From contig JALQPE010000143.1 of the NCBI GenBank assembly GCA_030407315.1, positions 1 to 64,000 on the forward strand: DNA of 64,000 bases, given 5' to 3'. Positions 52,634-64,000 of this stretch are shown here, piece by piece; position 1 is the first letter of the stretch; each line of letters opens with the position of its first letter. This DNA comes from Asparagopsis taxiformis (Eukaryota; Rhodophyta; Florideophyceae; Bonnemaisoniales; Bonnemaisoniaceae). The notes beneath the pieces were generated by a model. That model was given only the letters and a program-made list of their open reading frames with translations. It was not told the DNA's origin and did not search any database. The position numbers were made by a program, and so were the translations under genes.

Positions 52634-54685
52634 CTACCGTCCAAGCCACATTGCGGTACTACTCTGGGGGCCGTCGAACGCATCATTCACAGCATCGGGA
52701 GCTATGTTGAGTGTCGCAGCACGGGTACTGTCTGTACTACTCACACTTTGCCTGTCAATTTCACTTGGATCTCGATGGCTTTCAGTCTTTGATCCCGCAG
52801 TCTTGCTCATTTGCTCACCGATCATATTCGAACTGCTACTCATTGGTTTCTTCCAACACAGCAGCACTAGGACAGAGCACAGCAGTGGTGGTAAGACAAA
52901 AAGACTACAGGGAATTAGGATGATTAGTGGTCCTATATCCGGACTTGCATTTTCAGCGCATTCAAAATCTCCGATCTCTCGGTCTATCAACTCGCGAATC
53001 TACAGATCAGCGGCATCACGGGTTAGTACACGATAACTTTGCAAGGGAACATAAAGACACATGTCATTCATATACGTACAGTTCCATTAATTCGCAAGGC
53101 AACAATTTCACGATCAATTTGCTTCTTCTGTGTGTTGTTGACATTTCGATTGTACAACCAACCCGCATTGAAATTGTACAGAATATCCTTGGTGCGGAAC
53201 ACAGTGAGTCTTCCTGTGCGAAGGACAAATAGAAATGTGTCAGTACAAGCAGAGTAATAGACCCAGCAAGCATTGCTGTACGACATTCACTTACGGCAAT
53301 CGGACACAGCCTTGATCAGATGTTTGCCAACAATCTCGAAAGTTACGTCGAAGGTAACAGGATGGGTAGGGTCGGCTGCCCATTCAATGCATTGTCTACC
53401 GCTACTGCAACGTTGCCATGGGATGTTTGCCGCATTGCTGCCGTCATACTTGAGGCCTCTCGGATTCACTGTTGAGAAAAATAAATACTGTGGTTAGACA
53501 CAAGATCAAGGATATGTCGAGAAGAATTGTTGCAATCTGTGTATTCATACCTGATGCGTTCCACACATTCTCAAGCGCTGAATTCCGAAGAACAGAGTAT
53601 CTCTGCAGCTCCACAACTGATAATGACCTGACACTTTTGCTCAATTCAAGAGATTGCTGTTGAAAAAGAAAATTGACAACAGCTACTTCATAAAACAGCG
53701 CAAAGATTCCAGCAAACGCAACTAGCGCAATTCGAAAGAGTGTCATGGAAAGACCGTATTTGGTGGCGAATGAGGAGGAATACTTCCTCGGCGGCGAAAC
53801 ATCTTGCGACATTGGGTGTTCGGCAGGTGATTTTTCGCCAAGTATTCTCCTGCGCACACTGTTATACCTGACTTGCTCTCTATACAAACGCGCGTTACGG
53901 CTTTGCATATCATTCTCATGCGCCATAGCCTCGTCGCGCTCGCCCGCAAAAATGAAGAATGCGGTAATTAGAGACCTACCTCGAAAGACATGAAAGCGGA
54001 CGGCGATGGCCAAGCAGACGATGACGAAAAGAAGAATGAATGCGGCGAAAATACCCCAAGCTCCAGCACGAAATGGTTGTGTGAGCTGATATACAGGACC
54101 TGGAGCAATAGCTTTGTCGTCGGTGCTGGAGCCAATAACGATCATGGCATTGTCAATAAACGGTGCACTTGGCTCATGTGTGCATTGGCGACGAGGAGTT
54201 TCCAGCAGGAGTCCAGTTATGGCGAACTGATAATCATTTTGAGCCATCAAGTCTGTAAACTCCACTAGAGCGTTGAAGGAGCATTGGTTGGGATGGCCAG
54301 CCCAAACGCAGTAGCTTTCGCGAGATGAAGTGTTCATGTGCAAGTCGAATGCAATGCCACGGACAGAGGGATGCAGGCTACTTGGCTGACCACATCTGAA
54401 CGGGACTTGGTATTGGGAAGCAGCCTGAGGGGAGTCGTCAAAGACTTTCTTGTCGAGGAAAATGAAGGGTTCCTCGATGATGAATAGGTAGCATATATTG
54501 GTCTTGCAGAGCTCAAAACGAGAAGGCTGTGATGTTAATGTGGAGAGGCAGTTATTAGCGCCAGAAAGACTTTGGAGGGCAACGGAGGGATTGTGGGCGG
54601 CGCAGTTGAACTCTCCGGAAACGCGTGAATTAGCAGTGGACGGATAGGCGAAAATTAGCAAGAAAAGGAAGATGAGTAGGACCAT
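52634..54685 (-). CDS. Ionotropic-receptor-like membrane protein, copy with three introns
   Basis: Exons 54685-53551, 53468-53295, 53213-53080 and 52999-52634. Introns are 82, 81 and 80 bp, all GT...AG, phases 1, 1 and 0. The spliced frame is 602 residues and aligns by eye along its length with the 582-residue neighbour. Examples are GEFNCAAHNPS with GEYDCEAHDPF, AVRFHVFRGRSL in both, FYEVAVVNFLFQQQSL in both, ILYNFNAGWLYN with VLYQFNGGWLYN, and DIGPLIILIPC with DIGPMIILVPC. Start: ATG 54685 opens a signal peptide (MVLLIFLFLLIFAYPSTANS). The intracellular segment between the first two membrane spans is longer than in the paralogue. The two genes converge with the TIM17-family gene between them. 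Function as for the paralogue. Confidence 0.65.
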
Positions 54686-54719
54686 TTGGCAAGTCTGGAA
54701 CCACACCAGAGTGGCAGGT

Positions 54720-55639
54720 TGAGCAGCCGTTGCGACCTAGGAGGAAGGCAATCGATAAGTCAGCAGTGGGAGCGCGTCGAGGGTAGTGATGTCTGGTTAG
54801 ATAAGCGGCATGATCACTAGAACCTTATTGTCTTGCTGGATTATCAGCACTCGTTTTGTGCGCCGTGCCTCGTTGTTCGGTATGTGTTAAATTTTTCTCT
54901 ATCCTCTGCTCAGCCGCCTCTTCAGTTCACATGGCGCCAGAGGTTCAGTACCGGCGTGCTACTGAGTATCCGTGCTTGCCCTCATTGAGTAACACACTTG
55001 CTCCGCTTGGCTTCTTCTCTCCTCGAGTCGCCGAGTCACGCTGTAATGCACATTTTATTTTTATCACCTTTGGCCCATTTATATCGCTTACCCACCGCAT
55101 CTCTCTCAGCCACTTGGCCAGCTTCGTCTCCGAATGGCTTGCCAGAACCATTGATGAAAATAATATTCGATGAGCGACCGTGATCTCCACAGTAACGTTT
55201 TCGAAATTTTTTCGTTATTTAGCATCAAGTTCCAGGACATATATTGTCATGATTCCGCCTGCCACCAATATGATTCTACATGTGGTCCCTGCAAACCGCA
55301 AGCATCAGACACGAGCAGTTTGTTCGATCTCCTAGCTCCCACTATTTCAGCGTAGAATTTCGGGATAACACTACAGCTGTGAACATAAGAAAACGGACGA
55401 GCAAGCGACTGACGGCTAATTAGGATACCAAAAGTCATGCCTGTTTATCGGAGAAACAGAAAAGTAAATTGTCAAGGTTCAATTAAAACTAAAAGTTTGA
55501 AAGATTTCAGTGACACGTGTACTCTTTAGCCAATTGCCTCTCGAGAAGCGGATGCGGTAGCCCAATGCGCGCGAATGAGGCGATCTGTCACTGGTCACAT
55601 CCGGTAAGATGGGTAGCTGGGGACCGTTCCAATACAACA
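54720..55639. other. Intergenic stretch upstream of the minus-strand receptor gene
   Basis: No coding region supported; short readings lack domains. Confidence 0.35.
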
Positions 55640-55890
55640 AATGTGCACGAAATAGAGACCTCCCATTGGCTCAAGTTGATAAGTTATAGTGCTTTTTATA
55701 AGTTGTTGAACTGAGACGACCAGTGCAACTTCTACTCTTCCGCTGCAGTGTGGAGACCTCTTGTGGTATCCGCTGCAGCTGCGAGCCACTGTTAGTATCC
55801 CATCGATTCTTAGCACATCTTTTCACTTCGGACAGATTCCTATATCTGCTTCATACTCCACCAGTACGGTTACCCAAAGAAGTACTTTTA
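55640..55890 (+). repeat. Inverted-repeat pair C, left member
   Basis: The segment with GTGGAGACCTCTTGTGGTAT and CCATCGATTCTTAGCACAT reappears reverse-complemented at about 61566-61760. Probably part of the same nested retroelement as the family-B copies. Confidence 0.75.
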
Positions 55891-55985
55891 GGCTAGCCTT
55901 TCCATTGAACACAGGCGATCCAAAATTACCAGGGTTAGTACCAGATGGATCTGAAAATAGGCAATGAGTCGAAACAGGGGATACT

Positions 55986-56512
55986 ATGCAGTCGACAGAT
56001 AGTGAAGAAGCTCGTTCACCACAGAAACATGATTCGAAACAAACGGTGGTTTGTCCGGAAATAAAAAATCATGTTGTGGGGAATGGAGGTAGCAGGAAAC
56101 AAAGAAGTTGTTGTTTCATGGGAGATTCTGCGCATCCTCGCCTCAAGTGGATAAAGTTGGTTATGATGAAGGGGAGTGTTGCACACCCCCCACACAGATA
56201 ACAACATATTACTCATCTCCAAGCACACACAGCGTGAAGCGTAGGAGAAGTTTCGAAATTGGAAGACGAACTGTTCGGCTTGATGCTTTTGAAGATACAA
56301 TGCGGGATTACAGCAGGATTCAGAAACTAAAGCTAGAAAGAATGGAGGGGAAGACAAAAAGGCGGCTCATGTCATCAGGGACAGACAAAACATTAGCTTC
56401 AGATCGAAGTTTGGAACAAAAAAGCGCCTTTGAAACCAGAACGATGCTTTCATCTGAATTTGAGCTGGACAAGATTATGGTACTTCTAGAACGCGCAGAA
56501 AGAACGCTTTAG
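55986..56512 (+). pseudogene. Unknown reading, two frames, Lys/Arg/Glu-rich
   Basis: The frame from 55986 ends at 56201 and a second frame (to 56512) continues with RRRSFEIGRRTVRLDAFEDT and FELDKIMVLLERAERTL, helical and basic. It may be the small DNA-binding partner that accompanies PIF/Harbinger transposases, but I see no diagnostic Myb motif. A minus-strand frame at 57056-56679 is likewise unrecognised. Confidence 0.25.
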
Positions 56513-57059
56513 TCTACAAAAGAGACAATCTATAGTTTTATCGAGATTGCTCAGGGTTATTACGAGGAAATGGTGAAAATACAAGTAACTGAACAGAGAG
56601 GTTCTCAAAGAAGGAATAAATTACGAATGAAGTCCATAGAGTTTTAGAAAACATTGTCATGGTCTGCAAACTTTTCACTCACTCATGAATCTTTTGACTC
56701 CACGCTAAGTCACTTAGAATTTCCCTTTTGTTAGAAATAGTTCTATCTTTCCGTGTTTCGAAATGGCCAGGTTCTAAAGCCGAACTATGTAAAACTTCAT
56801 TAAGAGCTCGTTTTGCTCGTTCTTCATACTCATTGCTCTCATCCATCACACCAATAAAACATTTAATGCATCCTGTTCTAATGCAGAAAATGTGCTTCTT
56901 CATACAGAGACAAATAAGCTTTGAGTTACGATGGAGAGAGTACTCAAGTTGAAGCGAATGTGTATACGGGATAGCTGAGTGGTAGTTGTTTTCGTTGAAG
57001 GATCGATGATGCCTCCGATCCCCCAAGACCGGAGTTGAGCATGCCTTTTTATACACACC

Positions 57060-57829
57060 ATAGAATTGTAGTTCGATGTCGAACTAATTCTAGAAAATAC
57101 TAATCAAATAAAATTATGTCATCAAAATAAATCTAACATGATGCCATCATGACATCACTCGATGACATAGCCAACTAGATACTTCTAGGCGTAACAGCAA
57201 GTTACTTTCTAGCAGCCTATAGTATATGAGTAAACTTAGTGTAACTTGTAGTGTCTAGAATAAACTAGTTTATGCCGGCCATTGCTGGCATCAGCTTCAG
57301 TTCGTTACACAAGTCCTCCCAGAATTCTCCATCGTGCCATCAACGGCCCGAAAGCTTGTTCGACTTGTACGCGGAATGATGACAGCAAATATGTGGAGTA
57401 CCTATCCTGTTTAGTACATTCAATCCTCACATAATGTCGTACCGCCTGGCGGTCCTCTCATACTGAGTCGTGTCGCATCCCTATTGGGTACCCACTTAAG
57501 GGACGTGCCAATCGGAAGGCTCCAACCAACTGGGCGTTTTTCCTGTAATTGGAACAAGCTCAGGGCTGTAAGAACCCTAATAGGGCCTATAGGCCCTAAC
57601 TAAGAACCCAAAAGGGGCAAATTTTAACTTAAAGGCTGATCAGCTGTCTATTACAATGTAAGCCTTACTGGCAATGACCTCGCGGGTAGGCGATTGCCGT
57701 TATCTGAGTTCTGATTGGTAAACTAACTGCATATTCATTTCTAATCACTAAATTTAGCTTACAGTAGACTTAGTATAATTTTGCCACTAGAATAGCCAGT
57801 AGGCTCGGTTCCTAGAGTAACATAAACTC
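57060..57829. other. Stretch without a recognised gene
   Basis: AT-rich to 57290, then a mixed-composition segment. It includes a short palindrome AGGGCCTATAGGCCCT (57582-57597). One 15-base stretch resembles the sarcin-ricin loop of large-subunit rRNA, but the flanks do not support rRNA. Confidence 0.35.
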
Positions 57830-57894
57830 AAGTGGAATTACGACCCATTGGAAAAGTGGTAGCATACCTACCGTTTATCCCTGACAGGGACAAC

Positions 57895-58213
57895 CTTAGT
57901 GTAGGACCAGCCGAGATGGCGGTCACCAAGAGAGTTCTAGAATCGCTTGCCGTATCAGGGCGTGTTGAACCGGATCGCGCAGTTGAACTTGCGTTTCGCA
58001 CGTTGCTCGGTCGCGGTGGCGATCGGGTGGTACAACGGCGGAACGCACAGGGGTCGATCGCAACACGGGATTCGCGGGCCGGCGCAAGCTGTGATCTCAG
58101 GGTGAGATCACCGTGTAAACTCGAGCTCAACACGATCCACGCAGGGGTCGTAAATCCCTGGCCTAGCGGTATGCGACGCAACGCGCGGTCTCGCGGTGCG
58201 ACGCAATTCGACG
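57895..58213 (-). repeat. Retroelement segment repeated in inverted orientation at 61240-61565
   Basis: TGTAGGACCAGCCGAGATGG at 57899 mirrors CCATCCCGGCTGGTCCTACA at 61544, and similarity continues to the point where solo LTR A interrupts it. The right-hand copy is uninterrupted there, which exposes the insertion site. Confidence 0.8.
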
Positions 58214-58218
58214 GTCGG

Positions 58219-58893
58219 TGTAGTATACGTGGCCAATTCGAAATGGCAATTATTTACGATTTCCGCGGAATTCGAATTTCGGCGGACCCGAGCGATAACA
58301 GCAATGCACGAACATTGCTGGCGCGAGCGTGCGCGCCACCGGCACACGTGTGCAACGAACGTACTGGCACGCGGCCAACGGACCAACGGGTCCCCACATG
58401 CGACCCACAAGGTCCTTTCCCATTTTTGGACGTTACGAGCAGTGTTTACACTGTAAAGCGATGCCATCGTGGCTAAATAGGTATTGGCATCGTGCCGGGA
58501 TGGAAAGGGGACAATTATCGATCGGGCAACGTGCTCTAGTCTACAACTGACTTCTACGTTACGTTTTACGTTTACGCCTAAAGAGGCTTCGTCTCCGTCG
58601 AGCTGCGTACTCCCTGCCCATTGCCACACGTGAGGCTGATCGCGTGTCGTGCCTACGGGTTTGGTTGAGAGCGCCTCCGGTGACGTGCCACCTCGTCTGT
58701 TGACGTAATCCTCGCGTGGATCGTTCGTCGTGACGCCCGTGTCTACCTGCTAACCTATTTACTACCCTATCCTTTCTTTGCTACCAAACAAACAGTCAAA
58801 CACCAGCGGGTGGCACTGTTTCGTCGTCTCGTTCGAAGGACAGCGTGTCCACTGGTTCGTACCAGCTACTCTAGAACTACCTATCCTACCACA
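58219..58893. mobile_element. Solo LTR (family A) with 5-bp target duplication GTCGG
   Basis: TGTAGTATACGTGG...CTACCACA bounded by GTCGG at 58214-58218 and 58894-58898. The host sequence on either side continues as one stretch in the uninterrupted paralogue at 61225-61255. A single LTR with a matching duplication is the product of LTR-LTR recombination. Confidence 0.88.
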
Positions 58894-58898
58894 GTCGG

Positions 58899-59369
58899 TA
58901 AACGCGGCGCGCGCGCACGTACGTCGGCGATCGTGAACAATCCGCTCGAAACGTCGTAACGCAATCAGTCCTCGCGATGCGCTCAACGCTTAACTCGTAG
59001 CCGCGAAAGTGCTGACTGTTTATTGGTAGGGAGCGAAGCAGTGCGACCACTAATAGCTAACTACTTGGAACATACTGTCCTTGTGTGGCCGGCCGGCGGC
59101 GGCCGCACGCTCACACGCAAAAAGGGAAATATTTGGGAAAAAGACTTTCGTCATAAAAAACCCAAAAGGGGAAATTTGCAAAAGGGCTACACGTGGCGCC
59201 GGGCTGATGGTTTCGTTGCAACGTTCGCGCGCACGCGTTCGCATTGAAGCTCCGTGACACGTAATCAAACGCCACGCGTACGCTCGCTTACTAACTAACT
59301 CTGATGCATGCGGACTTAAACGCGCGCACGTTCGCATCGACGCTATCGACCAACTTAAGTAGCGCCACA
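58899..59369 (-). mobile_element. LTR-like repeat, family B, minus orientation
   Basis: In the minus direction it begins TGTGGCGCTA at 59369 and matches 60776-61233 and 63479-64000. Shared features are the AAAGACTTTCGTCATAAAAA-type stretch (reverse) and an AATAAACAG polyadenylation-like signal (as CTGTTTATTGG at 59017-59027). Confidence 0.7.
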
Positions 59370-59669
59370 CTTAGGGTAAGCGAACAGCTCGACGGATTAC
59401 GTCACTCGCTCCATTCATACGCACCTCGCGTGAGCACCCCGATCGCACGACCCCATCTGGGTAGCGATCTATTCTCTCATACGAGACCACCCGCTGGGTA
59501 CACCATAAGGTTCATTTGCTCTACCACTTCCTCTACCGAGGCTAGGGACACCTGTCGGGTGGTTTTGCCAAAGCAGCTGGTTTCCTACCTGCTACACATA
59601 CGGAGTAATGAGCCATTCACTACACACGTACGATTCGTCTCCACAAACCCAGAATACTTCCAGTAATCT

Positions 59670-60640
59670 ACCTTTATTTAGATACTCACCAAGCTCCGAA
59701 ACAGCGTATGCCATGGCGTCATGCGTAGAACCTACGCAACGGGCCGAGAAACAGAGAAAGCGATAATTTGCGTCTACGAGAGCTTATAAAGTTCTTAAAT
59801 AGTATCCCTTGCGACAATAGTAAGCAGCAGGGCGGTTTTTTTTGTTTGGTTTAGCAATTTTTATGGCAATACCATCCAAGCATCCAACACAGTCATTGAG
59901 CGGATTCATATGTCTTCCAGAAGCCCTGAAACTACCCTATAAGAAAAGGAATATGTACCCCTGATATGCTTTAGATGAACCAATGATGTACGTGATATCT
60001 CTACTGTACGCAAGGGATACTTCGCTGATGTCCGGGAGATGAGCGTATGGACATCTCCCGTCCATCATTGGTGTATCGCTATGCGGCCATCAGCTGAAGA
60101 GCAAATGTTCGTTATCCGTACATCAGAGGAACACCATGCATGTCATAGGTTCATCATTCGGCCATCTTTGGTACATCTTTAAGGCTTACTGGGCTATCTG
60201 ATAGACTTTGGAGACCTTTTTGGTCACGGGGAAGGCCTAGTAGAGTCAGTGATTCCGTCAATTTTGCGCACAAGGCATGGGAAATTCGGGAAGTCCCTGA
60301 CGCAGATATACCGAAGAACATACTTTATCCAAATAGCTTCCACCTGCTACAATTCGCAAAGCTACGGCAAGGCGGGCTTATTCATCTATTCTCATGGATT
60401 TCAAAGGTGAGCTTACTGTAGATTGATGGTTTGTAATTTTTCTGGAGAGAGAAAGGAAGTAGTCGAACGCTTCATGGCTTACCCTGAATGTTTTGCAAAA
60501 CTGGGAGGCTGAGAGAGATGATGTAATGAATGAAAAGAATAACAACGGTTCTTGTATGGGCATGGGCTTGTTGTTATGCCATTCTTTTCGAATTACATAA
60601 TCTCCTCTGCGAGAAAAACGGACACCCATCCGATTAGTAA
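59670..60640 (-). pseudogene. PIF/Harbinger transposase remnant
   Basis: The minus strand at 60629-60378 gives FRVSHEAFDYFLSLSRK, like the N-terminal part of Harbinger nucleases. At 59940-59675 it gives VGCLDGIAIKIAKP, AAYYCRKGYYLRTL, an in-frame stop, ALVDANYRFLCFSARCVGSTHDAMAY: the family's 'GCxDGThI', 'Y..RKG....Q...D....F', and 'GStHDs' blocks with two Asp in place. Between them, 59945-60375 has no readable frame, and its end (TTTTCTTATAG before the GCLDG exon) looks like a 3' splice site, so part of the gap may be an intron. One stop plus probable gaps: inactive. Confidence 0.75.
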
Positions 60641-60775
60641 CACCTAGCCAAAATCTTCATCATCACTAGTAAGTATATCATCCATTCCAGTCGAAAAATT
60701 GCTAGATGGTGGGAGTCTAGTATTCTAACTCCAGATTAACCTTCTGGTAGAGTATGAAGCAGATTTAAGAATCTA

Positions 60776-61239
60776 TGTGGCGCAATCTATTTCGTCGACG
60801 CGTGCGCGTTTGCAGCGATTGCGTCGAGTTGAGTCTGCGTGCATCCGCGTTAGTTTGTTAGTGAGCAAGCGTACGCCTGGCGTTACGATTACGTGTCACG
60901 GCGCGTCTGCACGAGCGCGTGCGATTGCGAGCCCAGCGCCACGTGTAGCGATTTCTATGAATTTGCCTTTGTTTTCGCCGTTTGGGTTTTTCATGACGAA
61001 AGTCTTTTTCCCAAATATTTCCCTTTTGCGTGCGGCCGCCGCTGGCCGGCCGCGCAAGGACAGTCTTTCCTCAGTAGTTAACTATTAATGGTCGCACTGC
61101 TTCGAACCCCACCAATAAACAGTCAGCACTTTTGCAGCCACGAGTTAAGCGTCTAGCACGTCGCGAGGACCGATTGCGTTATGACGTTACGTGCGGGTTG
61201 CTCACGATCGCCGACGTACGTGCGGGCGCGCTGCGTATA
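60776..61239 (+). mobile_element. LTR-like repeat, family B, plus orientation
   Basis: Begins TGTGGCGCAATCTATTTCG, contains ATGACGAAAGTCTTTTTCCC and CCAATAAACAGTCAGCAC, and leads into the internal segment at 61240. The 3' boundary is inferred from where similarity to the other copies and the internal segment meet. Confidence 0.65.
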
Positions 61240-61760
61240 CCGAACTTCGAACTGCGTCGCACCGCGATACCACGCGTTGCGTCACACACCACTAGGCTAG
61301 GGATTTACGACCTCTGCGTGGATCACGTTGTGTTTGAGTTTATTCGGTGACCTCCCTCTGAGATCACGACTTGCGCCGGCCCGCGAATCCCGTGTTGCGA
61401 TCAATCCCTGCGCGCCTCCGCTGTTGTACAAACTGGACGCCACCGCGATCGAGCGACGCGCGAAACGCAAGTTCAACAGCGCGATACGGTTCACCTCGCC
61501 CTAGCCCAGAAAGCGACTCTAGAACTCCCCTTAGCGACTGCCATCCCGGCTGGTCCTACAATCTGTCCGAGGTGAAAATATGTGCTGAGAATCGATGGGA
61601 TACTGACGGTGACTTGCGGCTGCAGCGGATACCACAAGAGGTCTCCACATTGCAGCGGAGAAGTGGAGGTTGGAAAGGTCGTCTCAGTTCAAATATTTAT
61701 TAAAAGCATTATAACTTCTCAACTTAAGCAAGCCAACGGGAAGTCTCTATTTGGCGCATA
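61240..61760 (+). repeat. Internal segment plus right member of inverted pair C
   Basis: 61240-61565 mirrors 57895-58218 and 61566-61760 mirrors 55640-55890. No long frame is shared between the copies, so this is likely leader or untranslated retroelement DNA. Confidence 0.7.
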
Positions 61761-62793
61761 CATATGCATACATATATATATCTGTTGTATGGGAACGGCC
61801 CTGAGGATACGAAACCGGAGCTCAAACGGGGCCGGGGATGTCAATTATTTGCATTTTGATGTGCAGAAGGGGAATTAAAGATGATAGGATAGTGTTGGGA
61901 TGCTAAATCATGGTAGCTGTCCTAAACAGTGAATCGTCTGTCGCCGGCCATCAAATACAAACTAGAGCATTAAATTAGGGAACAATATACTGAGACTAGA
62001 AAGTCTGCCTTTTCAACAAGATTTATGTCTTATACATCGCCCCACTGCGAAGCGGTCCCACTTGCCCATTTGTGATAGACCAAGCACACGTCCCTCAAGT
62101 CGACTAGACAACTACCAATTATGACTGCGGAACGTTCGAGCTGTCGCATCCAATCTCAAGCTCGATATCCTTCTCAAAACCCCTGTCATAGGGCAATCTA
62201 ATTCCGAAAATTTTGCAAAATTAAAGCGTTGGAAAGGGAAACCAACTCTACGTATTCTCTGAAGCCAAATCAAGCCCATTTACTCGCAAATCTTCCGAAA
62301 ACACTCGAGCTCCCCCTAAACCCGTCGAGCAGAAAATGCTCCACTCAGTAACCTAACTAACAGCAGCAGATCATCAAATACGCGAAGCCTGTGGCAGAAA
62401 TATTGCTATCCAAGACAGAATTAATATTGTTAAAAATCTCGCCCTGAGCGATAAGAGGAACATCAAGATCCACTATGTCGCTTACCCATACCACGGCAAA
62501 AAGAAGTAGCTCCTATTCATAATTGAAAGAATCAGCTGGAACCCCAATACGCCATGACTCATGAATTGTCACACTAGATCCGCTATCCTCTATTTCAGAA
62601 CTCCCCACCGGCCTTCCCAGAGCCTATGCGGTTATAGAATGAAAATTTGAACAGACCACCGCAGCATAGCTTCCACCATATTCCCTTTAATTCCAGGCCC
62701 ATCGAATCCCTCCCCACCTTCCCAGAAATAACGGATTGAGAATATTGTCTAGAAACGAGGATATAACACAAATGCTCAAAAAGAGCTGATGGT
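61761..62793. other. Gene-free stretch
   Basis: No coding region supported; AT-richer than its flanks. A minus-strand frame at 62864-62595 overlaps the LTR edge and is not considered real. Confidence 0.35.
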
Positions 62794-63467
62794 TGTGGAA
62801 CAATAGTTCGGTGACGAAGTAGCTGGTACGAGCCAGTGGACACGCTGTCCTTTAAACGAAACAACGGAACAGTGCCACCCGCTGGTGTTTGACTGTATTG
62901 GTAGTTAGGAAGGTAGAGTAGAAGGCTAGCGAGTAGACACGAGCGTCACGACGCAACAATCCACGCGAGGATGACGTTCGACAACGAGGTGGCACGTCAC
63001 CGGAGGCGCTCTCGACCAAACCCGTAGGCACGACACGCGATCAGCCTCACGTGTGGCGAGGGGTAGGGAGTGCGCGGCTCGACGGAAACGCAGCCTCGTT
63101 AGGCGGAAACGTAAAACGTAAACGTAGAAGTCAGTCGTAGACTAGAGCCGTTGCTCGTTCTTGTGCTTGTCCCCTTTCCCTCCGGGACGATGCCAATACC
63201 TATTTAGCCACGATGGCGTCGCATTACAGTGTAAACACTGTTCGTAACATCCCCGAATGGGAGAGGACCTTGTGGGTCGTGCGTGTGGACTCGTTGGTCC
63301 GTTGGCCGCGTGCCAGTTCGTTCGCGTTGCACACGTGTGCTGATTGCGCGCGCGCATGCGCCAGCAATGCTCGTACATTGCTGTCGCCGGTCGTGCCCGG
63401 CGCCGAAATTAGAATTCCGCGGAAATCGTAAATATTTGCCATTTTCGAATTGCCCACGTATACTACA
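62794..63467. mobile_element. Solo LTR (family A) with 5-bp target duplication ATGGT
   Basis: TGTGGAACAATAG...TATACTACA on the plus strand, bounded by ATGGT at 62789-62793 and 63468-63472. Same family as 58219-58893, in opposite orientation. Confidence 0.9.
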
Positions 63468-63478
63468 ATGGTGGCTGG

Positions 63479-64000
63479 TTTGGCACAATTTATTTCGTCA
63501 ATCCAATCGCTGCGAACGCGCGCGTCGCGATAAGTCGGCATGCATCCGCCTTAGTTTGTTACCGAGCGAGCGTTCGCGTGGCATCGCCATTACTTGTCAC
63601 GGAACGTCGATGCAAGTGCGCGTGCGAATGTTGCCACGAAATCGCGAGTCCGGCGCCACGTGGAACCCTTTCTACGTAATTTCCCTTTTACTTCCCCTTT
63701 TGGGTTTTTTATGACGAAAGTCTTTTTCCCAAATATTTCCTTTTTTGCGTGCGAGCGAGTGGCCACCAGCCGGCCGCGAAAGGACTGTCTGTCCTGAGTA
63801 GTTACCTAAAACTGGTCGTGCCGCCCTCGCAAGCTACCAATAAACAGCCAGTACATTCGCAGCTACGAGATACCGGTTCAGCGCGTCGCGTTGACCGATT
63901 GCGCTACGACTCTGCGTGCGGGTTGCTCACGATCGCCGACGTTTGCGTGCGCGCCTCGCGTGTACTGATTGTCGAATGTGCCGCACAGCGATACCGCGCG
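63479..64000 (+). mobile_element. LTR-like repeat, family B, running off the window
   Basis: Matches 60776-61255 from TTTGGCACAATTTATTTCG onward, with ATGACGAAAGTCTTTTTCCC at 63711 and CCAATAAACAGCCAGTAC at 63837. The end is cut by the window edge. Confidence 0.7.

Noticed and set aside
57405..57480. Reverse complement contains CAGTATGAGAGGACCG, like the sarcin-ricin loop of large-subunit rRNA
   Set aside because: Flanking bases do not follow any large-subunit rRNA I know on either side, so a chance match or a very decayed fragment is more likely.

Overview
The window looks like nuclear DNA of a repeat-rich eukaryote. The best fit is a red alga of the Chondrus type, which is an inference from gene style and not a database match. 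Supporting signs are intronless or intron-poor genes, three GT-AG introns of only 80-82 bp in one gene, a TIM17/22/23-family gene, and remnants of LTR (Gag, Copia), Plavaka-like and PIF/Harbinger elements. I see no prokaryotic operon signals, rRNA, tRNA or CRISPR array that I trust.

Layout. 1-4.8 kb holds a decayed GC-rich Gag-like gene on the minus strand. 4.8-7.5 kb holds satellites (43-bp and 24-bp tandem units), a degenerate long tandem repeat and a 126-bp palindrome. 7.5-8.9 kb is a frameshifted Plavaka-like transposase. 9.2-19.7 kb is a giant inverted duplication. Its inner arms (9.9-13.8 and 15.1-19.0 kb) are almost identical, and each carries a broken copy of a transportin-3/importin-13-like gene and of a DUF676 serine-esterase-like gene. 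20.7-22.4 kb and 38.2-40.0 kb form a long direct repeat.

Between the direct repeats lies the most unusual part, a set of gene cassettes separated by a palindrome-rich dispersed repeat that I call PAL3 (12 full copies, 9-38 kb). The cassettes are: (i) a two-frame coiled-coil protein gene (23.8-26.1 kb); (ii) a DNA amino-methyltransferase whose last motif continues, through a minus-1 slippery heptamer, into a SET-domain ORF (26.75-29.94 kb); and (iii) a 1332-residue protein with a ParB-like motif and a C-terminal 2-oxoglutarate/Fe(II)-oxygenase-like domain (33.0-37.0 kb). Together they resemble a mobile chromatin-modifying module with a DNA methylase, a histone-type methylase and a candidate oxygenase eraser. 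That functional reading is inference.

40-46 kb is CpG-rich and holds a tandem repeat with a perfect 125-bp palindrome, an intact Gag-like gene and one LTR. 46.5-47.9 kb is a Copia gag remnant. 49.4-54.7 kb is the only ordinary host-gene island: two convergent ionotropic-receptor-like membrane proteins (one intronless, one with three introns) with a TIM17/22/23-family gene between them. 55-64 kb is nested retroelement debris (two solo LTRs with 5-bp target-site duplications, LTR-like copies of a second family, an inverted-repeat pair) and a PIF/Harbinger transposase pseudogene.
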